Assembly: GCF_006335115.1 (NCBI RefSeq)
Contig: NZ_VDMJ01000009.1
Span: 20,830 to 84,829, forward strand
From: Streptomyces sp. NP160
GTDB lineage: Bacteria; Actinomycetota; Actinomycetes; Actinomycetales; Quadrisphaeraceae
Length of the DNA stretch: 64,000 nt
Direction of reading: 5' to 3'
Made by a program: the position numbers and the translations under genes. Below are positions 44,879 through 58,183 of this stretch, in pieces. The notes below the pieces were generated by a model. The model worked only from the letters and a program-made list of their open reading frames with translations, was not told where the DNA came from and did not search any database. Every line of letters begins with the position of its first letter. The stretch's first letter is position 1.

Positions 44879-47137
44879 CTAGAGCGCGGCCGACCGCTCG
44901 GCGACGTGCTGGGCCACCAGCTCGGGCGGGAGCGGGCGCGACCAGTACCAGCCCTGGCCTCGCTGGACGCCCAGACCGCGCACGACGGCGGCCTGCTCGG
45001 CCGTCTCGACGCCCTCGGCCACCACCTCGAGGTCCAGCGCCCGGCACAGGGCCACCACGGCCTCCAGGACGGCGCGCGGGCGGGACCTGTCGACGCCGCT
45101 CACCAGGGACCTGTCGATCTTGACGATGTGCACCGGGAGGCGCTCGAGGTAGGACAGCGAGGAGTAGCCGGTGCCGAAGTCGTCCACGGCCACGCGCGCC
45201 CCGGCGGCGCCCAGCTCGGCCAGGACGGCCACGGCAGGGTCGTCGGTGGTCATGAAGAGGCCCTCGGTGACCTCCACGGTCAGCAGGTCCACGGGGACCC
45301 CGGCGTCCGCGAGGGCACCGAGGACGCCGTCGACGTACCCGGGGGCGCGCAGCTCCAGGGGCGAGGCGTTGACGGCCAGGCGCAGGCGGCGCTCGACACC
45401 TCCCGCCTGCTGCAGGGCCACGAGGCCGGCGCGCAGCACGGCCGCGCCCACGGCGGGCACCAGCCCGGCCTCCTCGGCCACGGCGATGAACTCGTCGGGG
45501 CGCACGTCCCCCAGCTCGGCGTCCCGCCAGCGGGCGAGCGCCTCGAAGCCCGTGGTCGCCCCTGTGGCGACGTCGACGACGGGCTGCAGCGCTGCGGTGA
45601 CCGTGCCCGCGGCCACCGCCTCCCGGAGGCGCTCGCGCACCTGCAGGCGACGCGCGCTGCGCTCGTGAGCCGCCTCGTCGTGCACGTGGACGCGGCCGCG
45701 TCCCGCGGCCTGGGCCTCCCGCAGCGCACCGGTCGCCTCAGCGACCGCCGTGAGCGGGTCCGTCTCGCCGTCGGCGGCCGACGAGACCCCGGCGCAGGCC
45801 GTCACCGCCACGGCACCGGCCACGGCCAGCTCCACCGGGGCGGCGACGGCGTCGAGCAGTGCAGCGGCCACCCGGGTGCCGCGGGCCAGGTCGCCGGGTC
45901 CCGCGGCGACGAACTCGTCGCCGCCGTAGTGGTGGGCGGTCCAGCCGGCCGGCAGGGCCGCGGACACCCGCTGCGCCAGCACGCGCAGCAGCTGGTCACC
46001 GGCGGCGTGGCCGAGGCGCGTGTTGACCTCGCGGAAGCCGTCGACGTCCAGCACCACCGCGGTGACGCGGTCCCCGCGCCCGGGGTCCCCGGCGAGCTCG
46101 GGGTCCTGGGCGAGCTCCGCCAGGCGCGCCGAGAGGGCGTGGCGGTTGGCCAGGCCGGTGAGCGGGTCGTGCAGGGCCTGGTGCCGCAGCTCCTCCACGA
46201 GCCGGCTCCGCTGGCCCCGGTGGACGAGCTCACGCGTGACGAGGGAGGCGACCACGACACCGAAGAGCACACCGGTGACCGCGTCGACGGGCCGGTCGCT
46301 GACCGTGCTGCTGACGAGCGCAGCGAGCACCTGGACGATGACGAGCGCGGTGGTGACCGCGCCGGTGCGCACGTCGGCGCCGAAGGCCTCCAGCCGGGGT
46401 CCGCCGAGGCGCTGGCGACCGGCCGCGGCGAAGCCGGCGGCCACCAGCGGCCAGGCGGCGCAGGCGGCAGCGGTCGCCGACCACGGCCAGGTGCCCCCGG
46501 GCTGCACGAGGTCGTGGGTGTTGACGAGGTCAGCGCTCACGAAGAGGCCCACGCCGAGCGCCACGAGGGCGGCGCCGCGGTCCAGGCCGGCCACGGCCAG
46601 CTGCACGCACAGGCCCAGCACGGCGAGGTCGGCCAGCACCACGGCACCGGCGGTCAGGGCCGCGGTGCCCGAGGGGTCCAGCGGGAGGAAGGCCACGCGC
46701 CACAGCAGGGCGGCCCCGGTGGCAGCGACGACCGCGCCGTCCAGGGCCAGCTGCCGGCGGCGGCCCGCGTAGCCGCTGGGCCGCGGCAGCGCCATGACCG
46801 CCACCAGCGCCAGGGGCGCGGCGAACGTCTGCAGCGCGTCACCCGGCGTCGGCTGCTGCGGCAGGCCCGGCTGGCGCAGCGCCAGCAGGGCGATCCAGGC
46901 CTGGCCCGCGGCCCACAGCCCCACGGCGAGGCCCATGGTGCGCTCGGCGCCCCCAGCACCTCGGCGCAGGAGCATCGACAGGGCGGCGGCCAGGCCGACC
47001 AGCGCCGACGCCGCGGCGCCGACCGGGAAGGCGTGGACGGTGCCAGCCGCCCCGGCGACGACCACGGTTGCGGCGGCGAGCACTCCCACCGCGACCAGCG
47101 CGACGGCGGTCAGCGACCGGGGCGAGGTTCCTCCCAC
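44879..47137 (-). CDS. GGDEF-EAL protein with intact motifs
   Basis: The 752-residue membrane protein has about eight helices to residue 305. The GGDEF domain keeps YGGDEF at 404-409 and the EAL domain keeps FEALARW with EAL at 532-534, EVTEG, DDFGTGYSSLSYL and EGVETAEQ. Both the cyclase and phosphodiesterase activities of cyclic di-GMP turnover are therefore possible on sequence grounds. It is a paralogue of the next gene downstream (38 bases away), and its own start is 18 bases after the BioF-like gene's stop. GTG 47137 is the start. No PAS or GAF sensor domain is visible. Confidence 0.9.
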   Translation of the reverse strand: MGGTSPRSLTAVALVAVGVLAAATVVVAGAAGTVHAFPVGAAASALVGLAAALSMLLRRGAGGAERTMGLAVGLWAAGQAWIALLALRQPGLPQQPTPGDALQTFAAPLALVAVMALPRPSGYAGRRRQLALDGAVVAATGAALLWRVAFLPLDPSGTAALTAGAVVLADLAVLGLCVQLAVAGLDRGAALVALGVGLFVSADLVNTHDLVQPGGTWPWSATAAACAAWPLVAAGFAAAGRQRLGGPRLEAFGADVRTGAVTTALVIVQVLAALVSSTVSDRPVDAVTGVLFGVVVASLVTRELVHRGQRSRLVEELRHQALHDPLTGLANRHALSARLAELAQDPELAGDPGRGDRVTAVVLDVDGFREVNTRLGHAAGDQLLRVLAQRVSAALPAGWTAHHYGGDEFVAAGPGDLARGTRVAAALLDAVAAPVELAVAGAVAVTACAGVSSAADGETDPLTAVAEATGALREAQAAGRGRVHVHDEAAHERSARRLQVRERLREAVAAGTVTAALQPVVDVATGATTGFEALARWRDAELGDVRPDEFIAVAEEAGLVPAVGAAVLRAGLVALQQAGGVERRLRLAVNASPLELRAPGYVDGVLGALADAGVPVDLLTVEVTEGLFMTTDDPAVAVLAELGAAGARVAVDDFGTGYSSLSYLERLPVHIVKIDRSLVSGVDRSRPRAVLEAVVALCRALDLEVVAEGVETAEQAAVVRGLGVQRGQGWYWSRPLPPELVAQHVAERSAAL

Positions 47138-47155
47138 CCACCAGTGGTCGGCGCG

Positions 47156-48418
47156 TCAGGCGCCCGTCTTGAGCGCTCCCGCGCCGCGGAGGTCGACGAC
47201 GCGGGCGCGGGGCGCCGGCAGGCGCTCCGGGCGCGCCAGCCCGGCCGCCACCGCGGCGGCGCCCCGGGCCAGCTGCTCGTCGGTGTGGGTGGACATCACC
47301 GACAGGCGCAGCAGCGCCCCTCCGCGCGGCACGGCGGGATGCACCACGGCGTTGGTGGCGGCGCCCGCGGCGAAGACGCGCCGCCAGACCTCGACCACCT
47401 CGCGCTCCTCCCCCACCGGCACGCCCACCACGGCACCGCGCGAGGCCACGACCGGCACCCCGGCGGCGGCCAGCTCCTCCCGCAGCTGCGCGGCGCGGTC
47501 GGCGAGGGCGGCGACGCGCTCCGGCTCGGCGCGCAGCACGCGCACCGCGGCCAGGGCGGCGGCCACCGCGGCGGGGACCTGCCCGGCGGCGAACAGGTAC
47601 GGCGCGGCGGAGCCCCGCAGGCCCTCGGCGACGGCCGCGCTGGTCAGGACCGCGCCGCCGCAGGAGGCCAGCGCCTTGCTCGTCGTGAGGGTCACGGCGT
47701 CGACGTCACCGAGCACCCCGGCCTCCTCGCACGCCCCGCGCCCGAGCGCCCCGAGCACCCCGACGCCGTGCGCCTCGTCGACCACCAGGCGCGCGCCGTG
47801 CTCCCGGCACAGCGCCACCAGCTCGCGCAGCGGGGCGCAGGTGCCCTCCATGGAGTACACCCCGTCGACCACGACGACGACGCCCGCGTCCTCCTCGAGC
47901 GCACCGAGCCGGCGCCGCAGCGCGTCGAGGTCGTTGTGCCGCCACCGCAGCACGCGGGCCGCCGAGGCCGCGGCGCCCGCGTGCAGCGAGGCGTGCGCCG
48001 CGGCGTCGAGGAGCAGGGCGTCGCCGGGTCTTCCCACGGCTGAGAGCAGGGCGAGGTTGGCGGTGTAGCCGCTGGTGGTGACCACGCAGGCCTCGACGCC
48101 GTAGAAGTCGGCCAGCTCCGCCTCCAGCTCGAGCACCAGGTCCGTGGTGCCGTTGAGCAGGCGACTGCCCGACACGCCGGTCCCGTAGCGGTCGACCGCG
48201 TCCCGGGCCGCCGCGCGCACCCGGGGGTCGTCAGTCAGGCCGAGGTAGTTGTTGGAGGCGAGGTTGACGCGCTCGCGGCCGTCGGTGAAGACGACGACGG
48301 GCCCGGAGGCCCCCGCCGCCGGGACCGCGTAGGGCGAAGCGCCTCCCTCGTGCGACTGCCGGACGTGGCGCACGAAAGGAGCGACGGACGCCGGGGCGAA
48401 AGGATCGCGACGAGTCAC
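47156..48418 (-). CDS. alpha-oxoamine synthase (BioF/Kbl-like)
   Basis: The 420-residue PLP enzyme has NNYLGLTDDPRV, SGSRLLNGTTDLVLELE, DEAHGVGVLGALGRGA and the PLP lysine K248 in TTSKALAS. The family includes 8-amino-7-oxononanoate synthase, 2-amino-3-ketobutyrate CoA ligase and serine palmitoyltransferase; the acyl-CoA and amino acid cannot be read. No other biotin genes are close. GTG 48418 is chosen as the start and seems nearly leaderless; no ribosome-binding site is clear. It heads a run with the two GGDEF-EAL genes. Confidence 0.85.
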   Translation of the reverse strand: MTRRDPFAPASVAPFVRHVRQSHEGGASPYAVPAAGASGPVVVFTDGRERVNLASNNYLGLTDDPRVRAAARDAVDRYGTGVSGSRLLNGTTDLVLELEAELADFYGVEACVVTTSGYTANLALLSAVGRPGDALLLDAAAHASLHAGAAASAARVLRWRHNDLDALRRRLGALEEDAGVVVVVDGVYSMEGTCAPLRELVALCREHGARLVVDEAHGVGVLGALGRGACEEAGVLGDVDAVTLTTSKALASCGGAVLTSAAVAEGLRGSAAPYLFAAGQVPAAVAAALAAVRVLRAEPERVAALADRAAQLREELAAAGVPVVASRGAVVGVPVGEEREVVEVWRRVFAAGAATNAVVHPAVPRGGALLRLSVMSTHTDEQLARGAAAVAAGLARPERLPAPRARVVDLRGAGALKTGA

Positions 48419-48521
48419 AAGAGATGACGCTAAGTGACGTGGAGATCGTCCTCCGGGCAACGCCCACGGCCGTCCCCCGGACGACGGGCACGGCGTCGTC
48501 CGGGCCCGTCGTCCGGTCCGC

Positions 48522-50051
48522 CTAGCCTGCGGCGACGCGCTCCAGCACGAGCTCGCGGACGCGGGCCGCGTCAGCCGACCCGCGGGTCGCCTTCATGACC
48601 GCGCCCACGATGGCCCCGGCCGCCTGCACCTTGCCGTCGCGGATCTTGCCGGCGACGTCGGGGTTGGCGGCCAGCGCCTCGTCGACCGCAGCCAGCAGCG
48701 CGCCGTCGTCGGAGACCACGGCCAGGCCGCGCGCGTCGACCACCTGCTGCGGGTCGCCCTCGCCGTCCAGCACGTGCTCGAGCACCTGCCGCGCCAGCTT
48801 GTCGTTGAGCTTCCCGCCGTCGACGAGGCCCTGCAGCTGCGCCACCTGCGCCGGCGTCACCGGCAGCTCCTCGAGGGACGTGCCGCGGGTGTTCGCGGCG
48901 CGGCTGAGCTCGCCGGTCCACCACTTGCGGGCCGCGGCGGGCGGCGCGCCCTGGGCCACCGTGGCCTCGACCAGGTCGAGCGCGCCGGCGTTGAGCAGGT
49001 CGCGCATGTCGAGGTCCGTTAGGCCCCAGCCGGTCTGCAGGCGGCGGCGGCGCGCGGCGGGCGGCTCGGGCAGCGCGGCGCGCAGCTCCTCCACCCAGGC
49101 CGGGTCGGGCGCGACCGGCACGAGGTCGGGCTCGGGGAAGTAGCGGTAGTCCTCGGCGTCGGACTTCACCCGGCCCGACGTGGTCAGGCCGGTGTCCTCG
49201 TGCCAGTGCCGGGTCTCCTGCACCACCGAGCCGCCGGCGAGCAGCACGGCGGCCTGGCGGCCGACCTCGTAGCGCACCGCGCGCTCCACCGAGCGCAGGG
49301 AGTTGACGTTCTTGGTCTCGGTGCGGGTGCCGAGGCGGCTGTCGGGGGTCTCGCGCAGGGAGAGGTTGACGTCGCAGCGCATGGAGCCCTGCTCCATCTT
49401 CACGTCGGAGACGTCCAGGCCGCGGAGCAGGTCGCGCAGGGTGGCCACGTAGGCGCGCGCCACCTCGCCGACGCGCGCACCGGCGCCCGTGATGGGGCGC
49501 GTGACGATCTCGATGAGCGGGATGCCGGCGCGGTTGTAGTCGACCAGGGAGTACTCGGCGCCGTGGATGCGCCCCGTGGCCCCGCCGACGTGCGAGGACT
49601 TGCCGGTGTCCTCCTCCATGTGCGCGCGCTCGATCTCGACGCGGTGGGTGAAGGCCGGCAGCGAGCCGTCCTCCGAGGCCGGCACCTCCACGTCGAGCCA
49701 GCCGTCGAAGGCGATGGGCTCGTCGTACTGGCTGGTCTGGAAGTTCTTCGGCATGTCCGGGTAGAAGTAGTTCTTCCGCGCGAACCGGCACTGCGCGGCG
49801 ATGGAGCAGTTCAGCGCCAGGCCGATCCTGACGGCGGACTCCACGGCCTTGGCGTTGAGCACCGGCATCGAGCCCGGCAGGCCCAGCGAGGTCGGGTCCA
49901 CCTGGGTGTTCGGGTCCGCGCCGAACTCCGTCGGGGCGCCGCTGAACATCTTGGTGGCGGTGTTCAGCTCGACGTGCACCTCGAGCCCGACGACGGGGTC
50001 GAAGCGGGTCACGGCGTCGTCGTAGGCGATGAGGTCTGCGCTGGTGCTCAT
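48522..50051 (-). CDS. gatB: Asp/Glu-tRNA amidotransferase subunit B
   Basis: The 509-residue subunit binds the mischarged tRNA and activates its side chain. [10 protein letters not shown] near residue 22, FPDLP-like [22 protein letters not shown] and [15 protein letters not shown] are the kinase-domain signatures; the C-terminal tail domain ends with [14 protein letters not shown]. The ATG at 50051 overlaps the gatA stop. It is the last gene of gatC-gatA-gatB. Confidence 0.96.
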   Translation of the reverse strand: MSTSADLIAYDDAVTRFDPVVGLEVHVELNTATKMFSGAPTEFGADPNTQVDPTSLGLPGSMPVLNAKAVESAVRIGLALNCSIAAQCRFARKNYFYPDMPKNFQTSQYDEPIAFDGWLDVEVPASEDGSLPAFTHRVEIERAHMEEDTGKSSHVGGATGRIHGAEYSLVDYNRAGIPLIEIVTRPITGAGARVGEVARAYVATLRDLLRGLDVSDVKMEQGSMRCDVNLSLRETPDSRLGTRTETKNVNSLRSVERAVRYEVGRQAAVLLAGGSVVQETRHWHEDTGLTTSGRVKSDAEDYRYFPEPDLVPVAPDPAWVEELRAALPEPPAARRRRLQTGWGLTDLDMRDLLNAGALDLVEATVAQGAPPAAARKWWTGELSRAANTRGTSLEELPVTPAQVAQLQGLVDGGKLNDKLARQVLEHVLDGEGDPQQVVDARGLAVVSDDGALLAAVDEALAANPDVAGKIRDGKVQAAGAIVGAVMKATRGSADAARVRELVLERVAAG

Positions 50052-51631
50052 GCGGTCGCTCCGGCAGTGGTTCCGGCGGGTGTCGGTGCGGCGGTCCAGG
50101 CGGGCACGCGGTCGAGCAGCTTCCCGCCCCACGCGGCGTGCAGGCGGGCCTCGAGGGCGCCGCCCACGCGGTACAGCCGCGCGTCCTCGCGGACCGGGGC
50201 CAGCAGCTGCAGCCCGACGGGCAGGCCGTCCTCGGGGGCCAGGCCCACCGGCAGGCTCATCCCGGGGATGCCCACGAGGTTGGCGGGGATGGTGGCGACG
50301 TCGCCGCGGTACATGGCCAGCGGGTCGTCGAGCTTCTCCGCCAGCCGGAACGCCGTGGTGGGCGCGGTGGGGCTGACGAGGACGTCCACCTGGGCGAACG
50401 CGGCGGCGAAGTCGCGCTGCACCAGCGTGCGGATCTTCTGCGCGCTGCCGTAGTACGCGTCGTAGTAGCCGCTGGAGAGGGCGTAGGTGCCCAGGATGAT
50501 GCGGCGCTTGGCCTCGGCGCCGAAGCCCTTGGCGCGGGTGGCCGCCATGACCTGCTCCGCGGTGACCTCGGAGGGGTCCACGCCCTCGGGCACCACCCGC
50601 AGGCCGTACCGCATGCCGTCGTAGCGGGCGAGGTTGCTGCTCGCCTCGCTCGGGAGGATGAGGTAGTACGCGCCGAGCGCGTGCTCGAGGTTGGGGCAGC
50701 TGACCTCCACCACCTCGGCGCCCGCGGCGCGCAGCTGGTCGAGCGCCTCGGCGAAGCGCTGCAGCACCCCGGCCTGGAAGCCCTCGGCGTGGCCGGTGCC
50801 GCCCAGCTCGGTGACCACACCGACGCGCACACCGGTCAGGTCACCGCGAGCGCCCTCGCGGGCCGCGGCGACGACGGCGGGGACGGGGTCGGTCAGGGAG
50901 GTGGAGTCGCGCGGGTCGTGCCCGCCCATCACCTCGTGCAGCAGCGCCGTGTCGAGGACGGTGCGCGCGCACGGACCGCCCTGGTCGAGGCTGCTGGCCA
51001 GGGCGATGAGGCCGTAGCGCGAGACGCCGCCGTAGGTCGGCTTCACGCCCACCGTGCCGGTGAGCGCAGCGGGCTGGCGGATGGAGCCGCCGGTGTCGGT
51101 TCCAGTGGCCAGCGGCGCCTCGAAGGCCGCCAGGGCCGCCGCGGAGCCGCCGCCCGAGCCACCGGGGATGCGGTCCGCCGCCCACGGGTTGCGGGTGGGG
51201 CCGAAGGCGGAGTGCTCCGTGCTGGACCCCATGGCGAACTCGTCCATGTTGGTCTTGCCGAGGGTCACCAGGCCGGCGGCGCGCATCTTCTCGACGACGG
51301 TCGCGTCGTACGGCGGCACCCAGCCCTCGAGCATGCGCGAGCCCGCGGTGCTGGGCATGCCGCGGGTGACCATGACGTCCTTGACGGCCACCGGAACGCC
51401 CGCCAGGGCGTGCAGCTGCTCGCCGCGCCCGCGGGCGGCGTCCAGCTCGGCGGCGCGGGCGAGGGCTCCCTCGGCGTCGACGTGGAGGAAGGCGTGCACG
51501 CCGGACTCGACCGGACCGTCGACCTCGGCGATCCGGTCCAGGTGCGCCTGCGTGAGCTCGACGGAGGTCACCTCGCGGGCGGCGAGGGCCTCGGCCATCG
51601 CGGCGGCGTCGAGGCGCGTGAGGTCGCTCAT
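50048..51631 (-). CDS. gatA: Asp/Glu-tRNA amidotransferase subunit A
   Basis: The 527-residue amidase releases ammonia from glutamine for transfer to Glu-tRNA-Gln. The Ser-Ser-Lys triad region is present: [10 protein letters not shown] with the catalytic Lys, and [33 protein letters not shown] with the serines near residues 165-185. The ATG at 51631 has a GGGGGAGG upstream and overlaps the gatC stop. Confidence 0.97.
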   Translation of the reverse strand: MSDLTRLDAAAMAEALAAREVTSVELTQAHLDRIAEVDGPVESGVHAFLHVDAEGALARAAELDAARGRGEQLHALAGVPVAVKDVMVTRGMPSTAGSRMLEGWVPPYDATVVEKMRAAGLVTLGKTNMDEFAMGSSTEHSAFGPTRNPWAADRIPGGSGGGSAAALAAFEAPLATGTDTGGSIRQPAALTGTVGVKPTYGGVSRYGLIALASSLDQGGPCARTVLDTALLHEVMGGHDPRDSTSLTDPVPAVVAAAREGARGDLTGVRVGVVTELGGTGHAEGFQAGVLQRFAEALDQLRAAGAEVVEVSCPNLEHALGAYYLILPSEASSNLARYDGMRYGLRVVPEGVDPSEVTAEQVMAATRAKGFGAEAKRRIILGTYALSSGYYDAYYGSAQKIRTLVQRDFAAAFAQVDVLVSPTAPTTAFRLAEKLDDPLAMYRGDVATIPANLVGIPGMSLPVGLAPEDGLPVGLQLLAPVREDARLYRVGGALEARLHAAWGGKLLDRVPAWTAAPTPAGTTAGATA

Positions 51632-51948
51632 GCGTCCTCCCCCAGGATGCGCGGCACGCGGAACCTGTCGTCCTCGGCCTCAGGAGCCGCGGCCAGCGCG
51701 TCGCTGGCGGTCAGGACGCCTCCGACGACGTCGGGGCGGGTGACGTTGGTCAGCGGCACCGGGTGGCTGGTGGCCGGGACCGGCTCGCCCGTGGCGCGCT
51801 CGGCGGCGGCGACGGCACCGGTGACCGAGGCGACCGCGTCCACGATGGCGGTCAGCTGGTCGGCGAGGTGGTCGAGCTCGGCGTCGGGCATGTCGATGCG
51901 GGCCAGCCGCGCCAGGTGCGCGACCTCCTCGCGGGGCAGGGCGGGCAT
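51628..51948 (-). CDS. gatC: Asp/Glu-tRNA amidotransferase subunit C
   Basis: A 106-residue stabilising subunit: [31 protein letters not shown] is the typical helical start, and LRPDV-like TRPDVV follows. It begins the gatCAB operon, with 4-base overlaps between each gene. A long hairpin 60-120 bases upstream closes the preceding unit. Confidence 0.95.
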   Translation of the reverse strand: MPALPREEVAHLARLARIDMPDAELDHLADQLTAIVDAVASVTGAVAAAERATGEPVPATSHPVPLTNVTRPDVVGGVLTASDALAAAPEAEDDRFRVPRILGEDA

Positions 51949-52010
51949 GGGAGCCGAGTCTAGGAGGGTCGGCGCACCCCGGTCGCCCGGCCGCCCTCCC
52001 CCACCCCCGT

Positions 52011-52064
52011 CGACGATCGAGGACGTCGCGCACGCGCGGGCGGTCGCGACGTCCTCGATCGTCG
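52011..52064 (-). terminator. 20-bp perfect hairpin downstream of the repeat protein
   Basis: CGACGATCGAGGACGTCGCG at 52011-52030 pairs perfectly with 52045-52064 around a 14-base loop. It starts 12 bases past the stop at 52076 and should separate that transcript from gatCAB. Confidence 0.8.
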
Positions 52065-52075
52065 GGGACGGGTCG

Positions 52076-53086
52076 TCAGGACTGCTGGTCGGTCGGCTGC
52101 TCGGTCGGCTGGTCGGTCGGCTGGTCGGTCGGCTGCTCGGTCGGCTGGTCGGCGGGCGGGGTGCTCGCCTGCTCCGGCTGGTCGGCGTCGGAGACCCCGG
52201 CGGTGGCGATGCCCTCGGGGGCCTCGGGGGCGGCGGTCACCTCGGTGGCGGTGGCGGAGGTGGCGCGAGGACGGCGGGTGCGGGTGCCCGTGCCGCGGGG
52301 GGCGCGCGTCGTCGTGCCGGTCGCGCCGGTCGTGCGGCGGGTGCGGGTGGCGCGCGGCGGGGTGTCGGCGGCCTCCGCCTCCGGGGTGTCCACGACGACG
52401 CCGGGCTCCCCTGCGCCGGCCGAGCCGGCAGGAGCCGCAGCGGCGCTGGTGCGCCGGCTGCGGGTGCCCGTGCCCCGGGGCGCGCGGGGCGTCGTGGCCC
52501 GGGTGCCCGTGGCCCGGGTGCGGCGCGCCGGCGCGGGCGCCTCGGCAGCGGCCGCCGGCTCAGCTGGAGCGTCCGAGGACGACTCCGGGGACGACTCCGG
52601 GGACGACTCGGCGGGTGCCGGCTCGGCGGGCGCCTCGGCGACTGCCGGCTCGGTCGCGGCGTCGGCGGCGGTCGCGGCGTCGGCGGCGGTCGCGGCGTCG
52701 GCGGCGGTCGCGGCGTCGGCGGTGCCCTGGCGGCGGGCGGCCTTGCGGGCCAGCTGCTCGTGCTCGCGGCGCGCCTCGTCGGCGGCGACGTCGGCGGAGT
52801 GCGCCGCCTTCTCGGCCTTCTTGGCCTTGCCCTTGAGGTCCTCGAGGGAGGCCTTGGCCTTCTCCAGCGCCTTCTCCGCGGCGGCCAAGGAGGCGCGGGC
52901 CTCCTTGCGCGCCGCCTTCGCGGCGGCGACGGCGGCGGCGGCCTCGTCCCTGCGGCCGACGGCCTCCTCGCGACGCGCCGCGCTGGCGTCCTTGGCGGCC
53001 GACGCGCTCTCCAGCGCGCTCTGCGCCGCGCGCACGCGGTCCGCCAGCCCCACCGAGGCGCTCTTGCCCTTGCTCTTCTTGGCCAT
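52076..53086 (-). CDS. low-complexity, histone-H1-like repeat protein
   Basis: The 336-residue protein has no recognised domain. Residues 1-10 are Lys-rich (MAKKSKGKSA). Residues 15-120 are an Ala/Lys/Glu-rich, probable coiled coil. Then come four AADAAT units, SSPESSPESS, and two basic blocks sharing RAPRGTGTR (near 195 and 265) with RTRRT-type neighbours, and a tail of TEQP/TDQP repeats. The basic Ala/Pro/Thr pattern recalls actinobacterial nucleoid proteins, so nucleic-acid binding is a guess. It follows the pentapeptide gene after 57 bases, and its DNA contains three tandem repeats. Confidence 0.6.
   Translation of the reverse strand: MAKKSKGKSASVGLADRVRAAQSALESASAAKDASAARREEAVGRRDEAAAAVAAAKAARKEARASLAAAEKALEKAKASLEDLKGKAKKAEKAAHSADVAADEARREHEQLARKAARRQGTADAATAADAATAADAATAADAATEPAVAEAPAEPAPAESSPESSPESSSDAPAEPAAAAEAPAPARRTRATGTRATTPRAPRGTGTRSRRTSAAAAPAGSAGAGEPGVVVDTPEAEAADTPPRATRTRRTTGATGTTTRAPRGTGTRTRRPRATSATATEVTAAPEAPEGIATAGVSDADQPEQASTPPADQPTEQPTDQPTDQPTEQPTDQQS
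52084..52151. repeat. 12-base tandem repeat in the C-terminal TDQP tail
   Basis: Units of about 12 bases (GGTCGGCTGGTC or GGTCGGCTGCTC) are repeated five to six times, encoding the alternating DQPT/EQPT tail. Slippage here would change tail length without shifting the frame. Confidence 0.75.
52652..52722. repeat. 18-base tandem repeat encoding AADAAT units
   Basis: GGTCGCGGCGTCGGCGGC is repeated four times in a row, the last lacking one base, with exact identity between full copies. It encodes the AADAAT units. A second 12-base repeat (GACGACTCCGGG, about 2.8 copies) lies at 52578-52610. Confidence 0.85.
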
Positions 53087-53143
53087 GGAGGTACGTCCTA
53101 CACCCTCTGACCTGCGGTGTCGCGCCGGGACCGCTCGTACCGA

Positions 53144-57097
<3,954 letters not shown>

Positions 57098-57118
57098 GGC
57101 TCCACCCTGCCGGGTGGC

Positions 57119-58183
57119 TCAGGCCTCGGCGAGCACCTCGCCCAGCGCGTCGGCCGCGGCTCGCAGCCGTCCCAGCGCCGCCGTGGCGGCGGCCGGCGGC
57201 AGCGCGGCGAGCCCCGTCGTCGTCGTCACCACCACCTGGGCCAGCTGCGAGGCGGGCAGCCCGAGCCGGTCCCACGGGGTCCGCACCGCCTCCAGCAGCG
57301 CGGACACCTCGGGCAGTGCCGCACCGCCCGCGAGCGCGGGCACGTCGAGCACGCCGAGGTGCAGCTCGTGACCGGACTCGAGCGCCTCGGCGAGCTCCTC
57401 CCACGCGGCGCTGCCCAGCGGCCGCGACACCGGAGCGGCCACGACGAGGGCGTCCGCGCCGGCGGTGCGCAGCAGCGGCCAGACGCCCGAGCCGCCCGAG
57501 GGCGACGAGGGCGCGGTGCAGCGCAGCGCGGTCCGCACGCCCGCGGCGCGCAGGGCGCCGGTGAGGTCTCGCAGCCCGTCGCGCGCCCGCTGGGCGTCGA
57601 CGGCGCGCAGGCGCCCCCAGCCGCTGGCCGTCGGCACGCGCCCCTCCAGGACGGCGGGCAGCGACGGCTCGTCCACCTGGACCAGCAGCTGCGCCGCGGG
57701 CACGAGGCGCTGCACGTCGGCGGCGTGCTGCAGCACGCCCTCCACCAGCGAGCCGAGCAGGTCGCGCGCCGCACCCTCGTCGACCACGGCCCGCTCGCCG
57801 CGGGGCAGCCAGACGGACGCGGCCAGGCTCCAGGGCCCGACCACCTGCAGCTTCAGCGGGCCCTCGTAGCCGTCGGCGGCCTCGGCCAGGGCGTCGAGGT
57901 CGGCGGTGCGGAAGGAGGCGGCGCGCTGGGCGTCGCGGCCCGGGTGGTCGACCAGGCGCCAGCCGACGGGCTGCAGGTCGACCGGCATGTCCACCAGCAG
58001 CGCCGCCGTCCGGCCGGTCGGGTCGGCGCCGGGCCCGCGGGCGGGCAGCTCGGGCGCGAAGGGCAGGTGCCCGCCGCCCAGCTCGCCGAGGACGGCGCGG
58101 GCGGCCTCCAGCGGGTGCTCCCCCGGCCAGGCGCCGGTCGCCGTGGCGCGAGGAGCGGTGGGCGCCGGAGGCGAGGAGGTCAT
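57119..58183 (-). CDS. MetE-like (methionine synthase C-terminal domain) protein
   Basis: The 354-residue TIM-barrel protein resembles the C-terminal half of cobalamin-independent methionine synthase, matching the mycobacterial Rv3015c location beside lig[30 protein letters not shown] and [11 protein letters not shown] are family-like. The zinc site is poor: TALRC stands where H-x-C is expected, so methionine synthesis from methyltetrahydrofolate is doubtful. A MetE-related methyltransferase of unknown substrate is the safer reading. The ATG overlaps the mnmA stop. Confidence 0.75.
   Translation of the reverse strand: MTSSPPAPTAPRATATGAWPGEHPLEAARAVLGELGGGHLPFAPELPARGPGADPTGRTAALLVDMPVDLQPVGWRLVDHPGRDAQRAASFRTADLDALAEAADGYEGPLKLQVVGPWSLAASVWLPRGERAVVDEGAARDLLGSLVEGVLQHAADVQRLVPAAQLLVQVDEPSLPAVLEGRVPTASGWGRLRAVDAQRARDGLRDLTGALRAAGVRTALRCTAPSSPSGGSGVWPLLRTAGADALVVAAPVSRPLGSAAWEELAEALESGHELHLGVLDVPALAGGAALPEVSALLEAVRTPWDRLGLPASQLAQVVVTTTTGLAALPPAAATAALGRLRAAADALGEVLAEA

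Noticed and set aside
47156..48418. Firm bioF assignment
   Set aside because: The alpha-oxoamine synthase family is clear, but no biotin neighbours or specific residues decide between BioF, Kbl and related enzymes.
52652..52722. Possible CRISPR-like repeat
   Set aside because: The 18-base units are directly adjacent, without spacers, and encode AADAAT peptides in a real gene; no cas genes are present.
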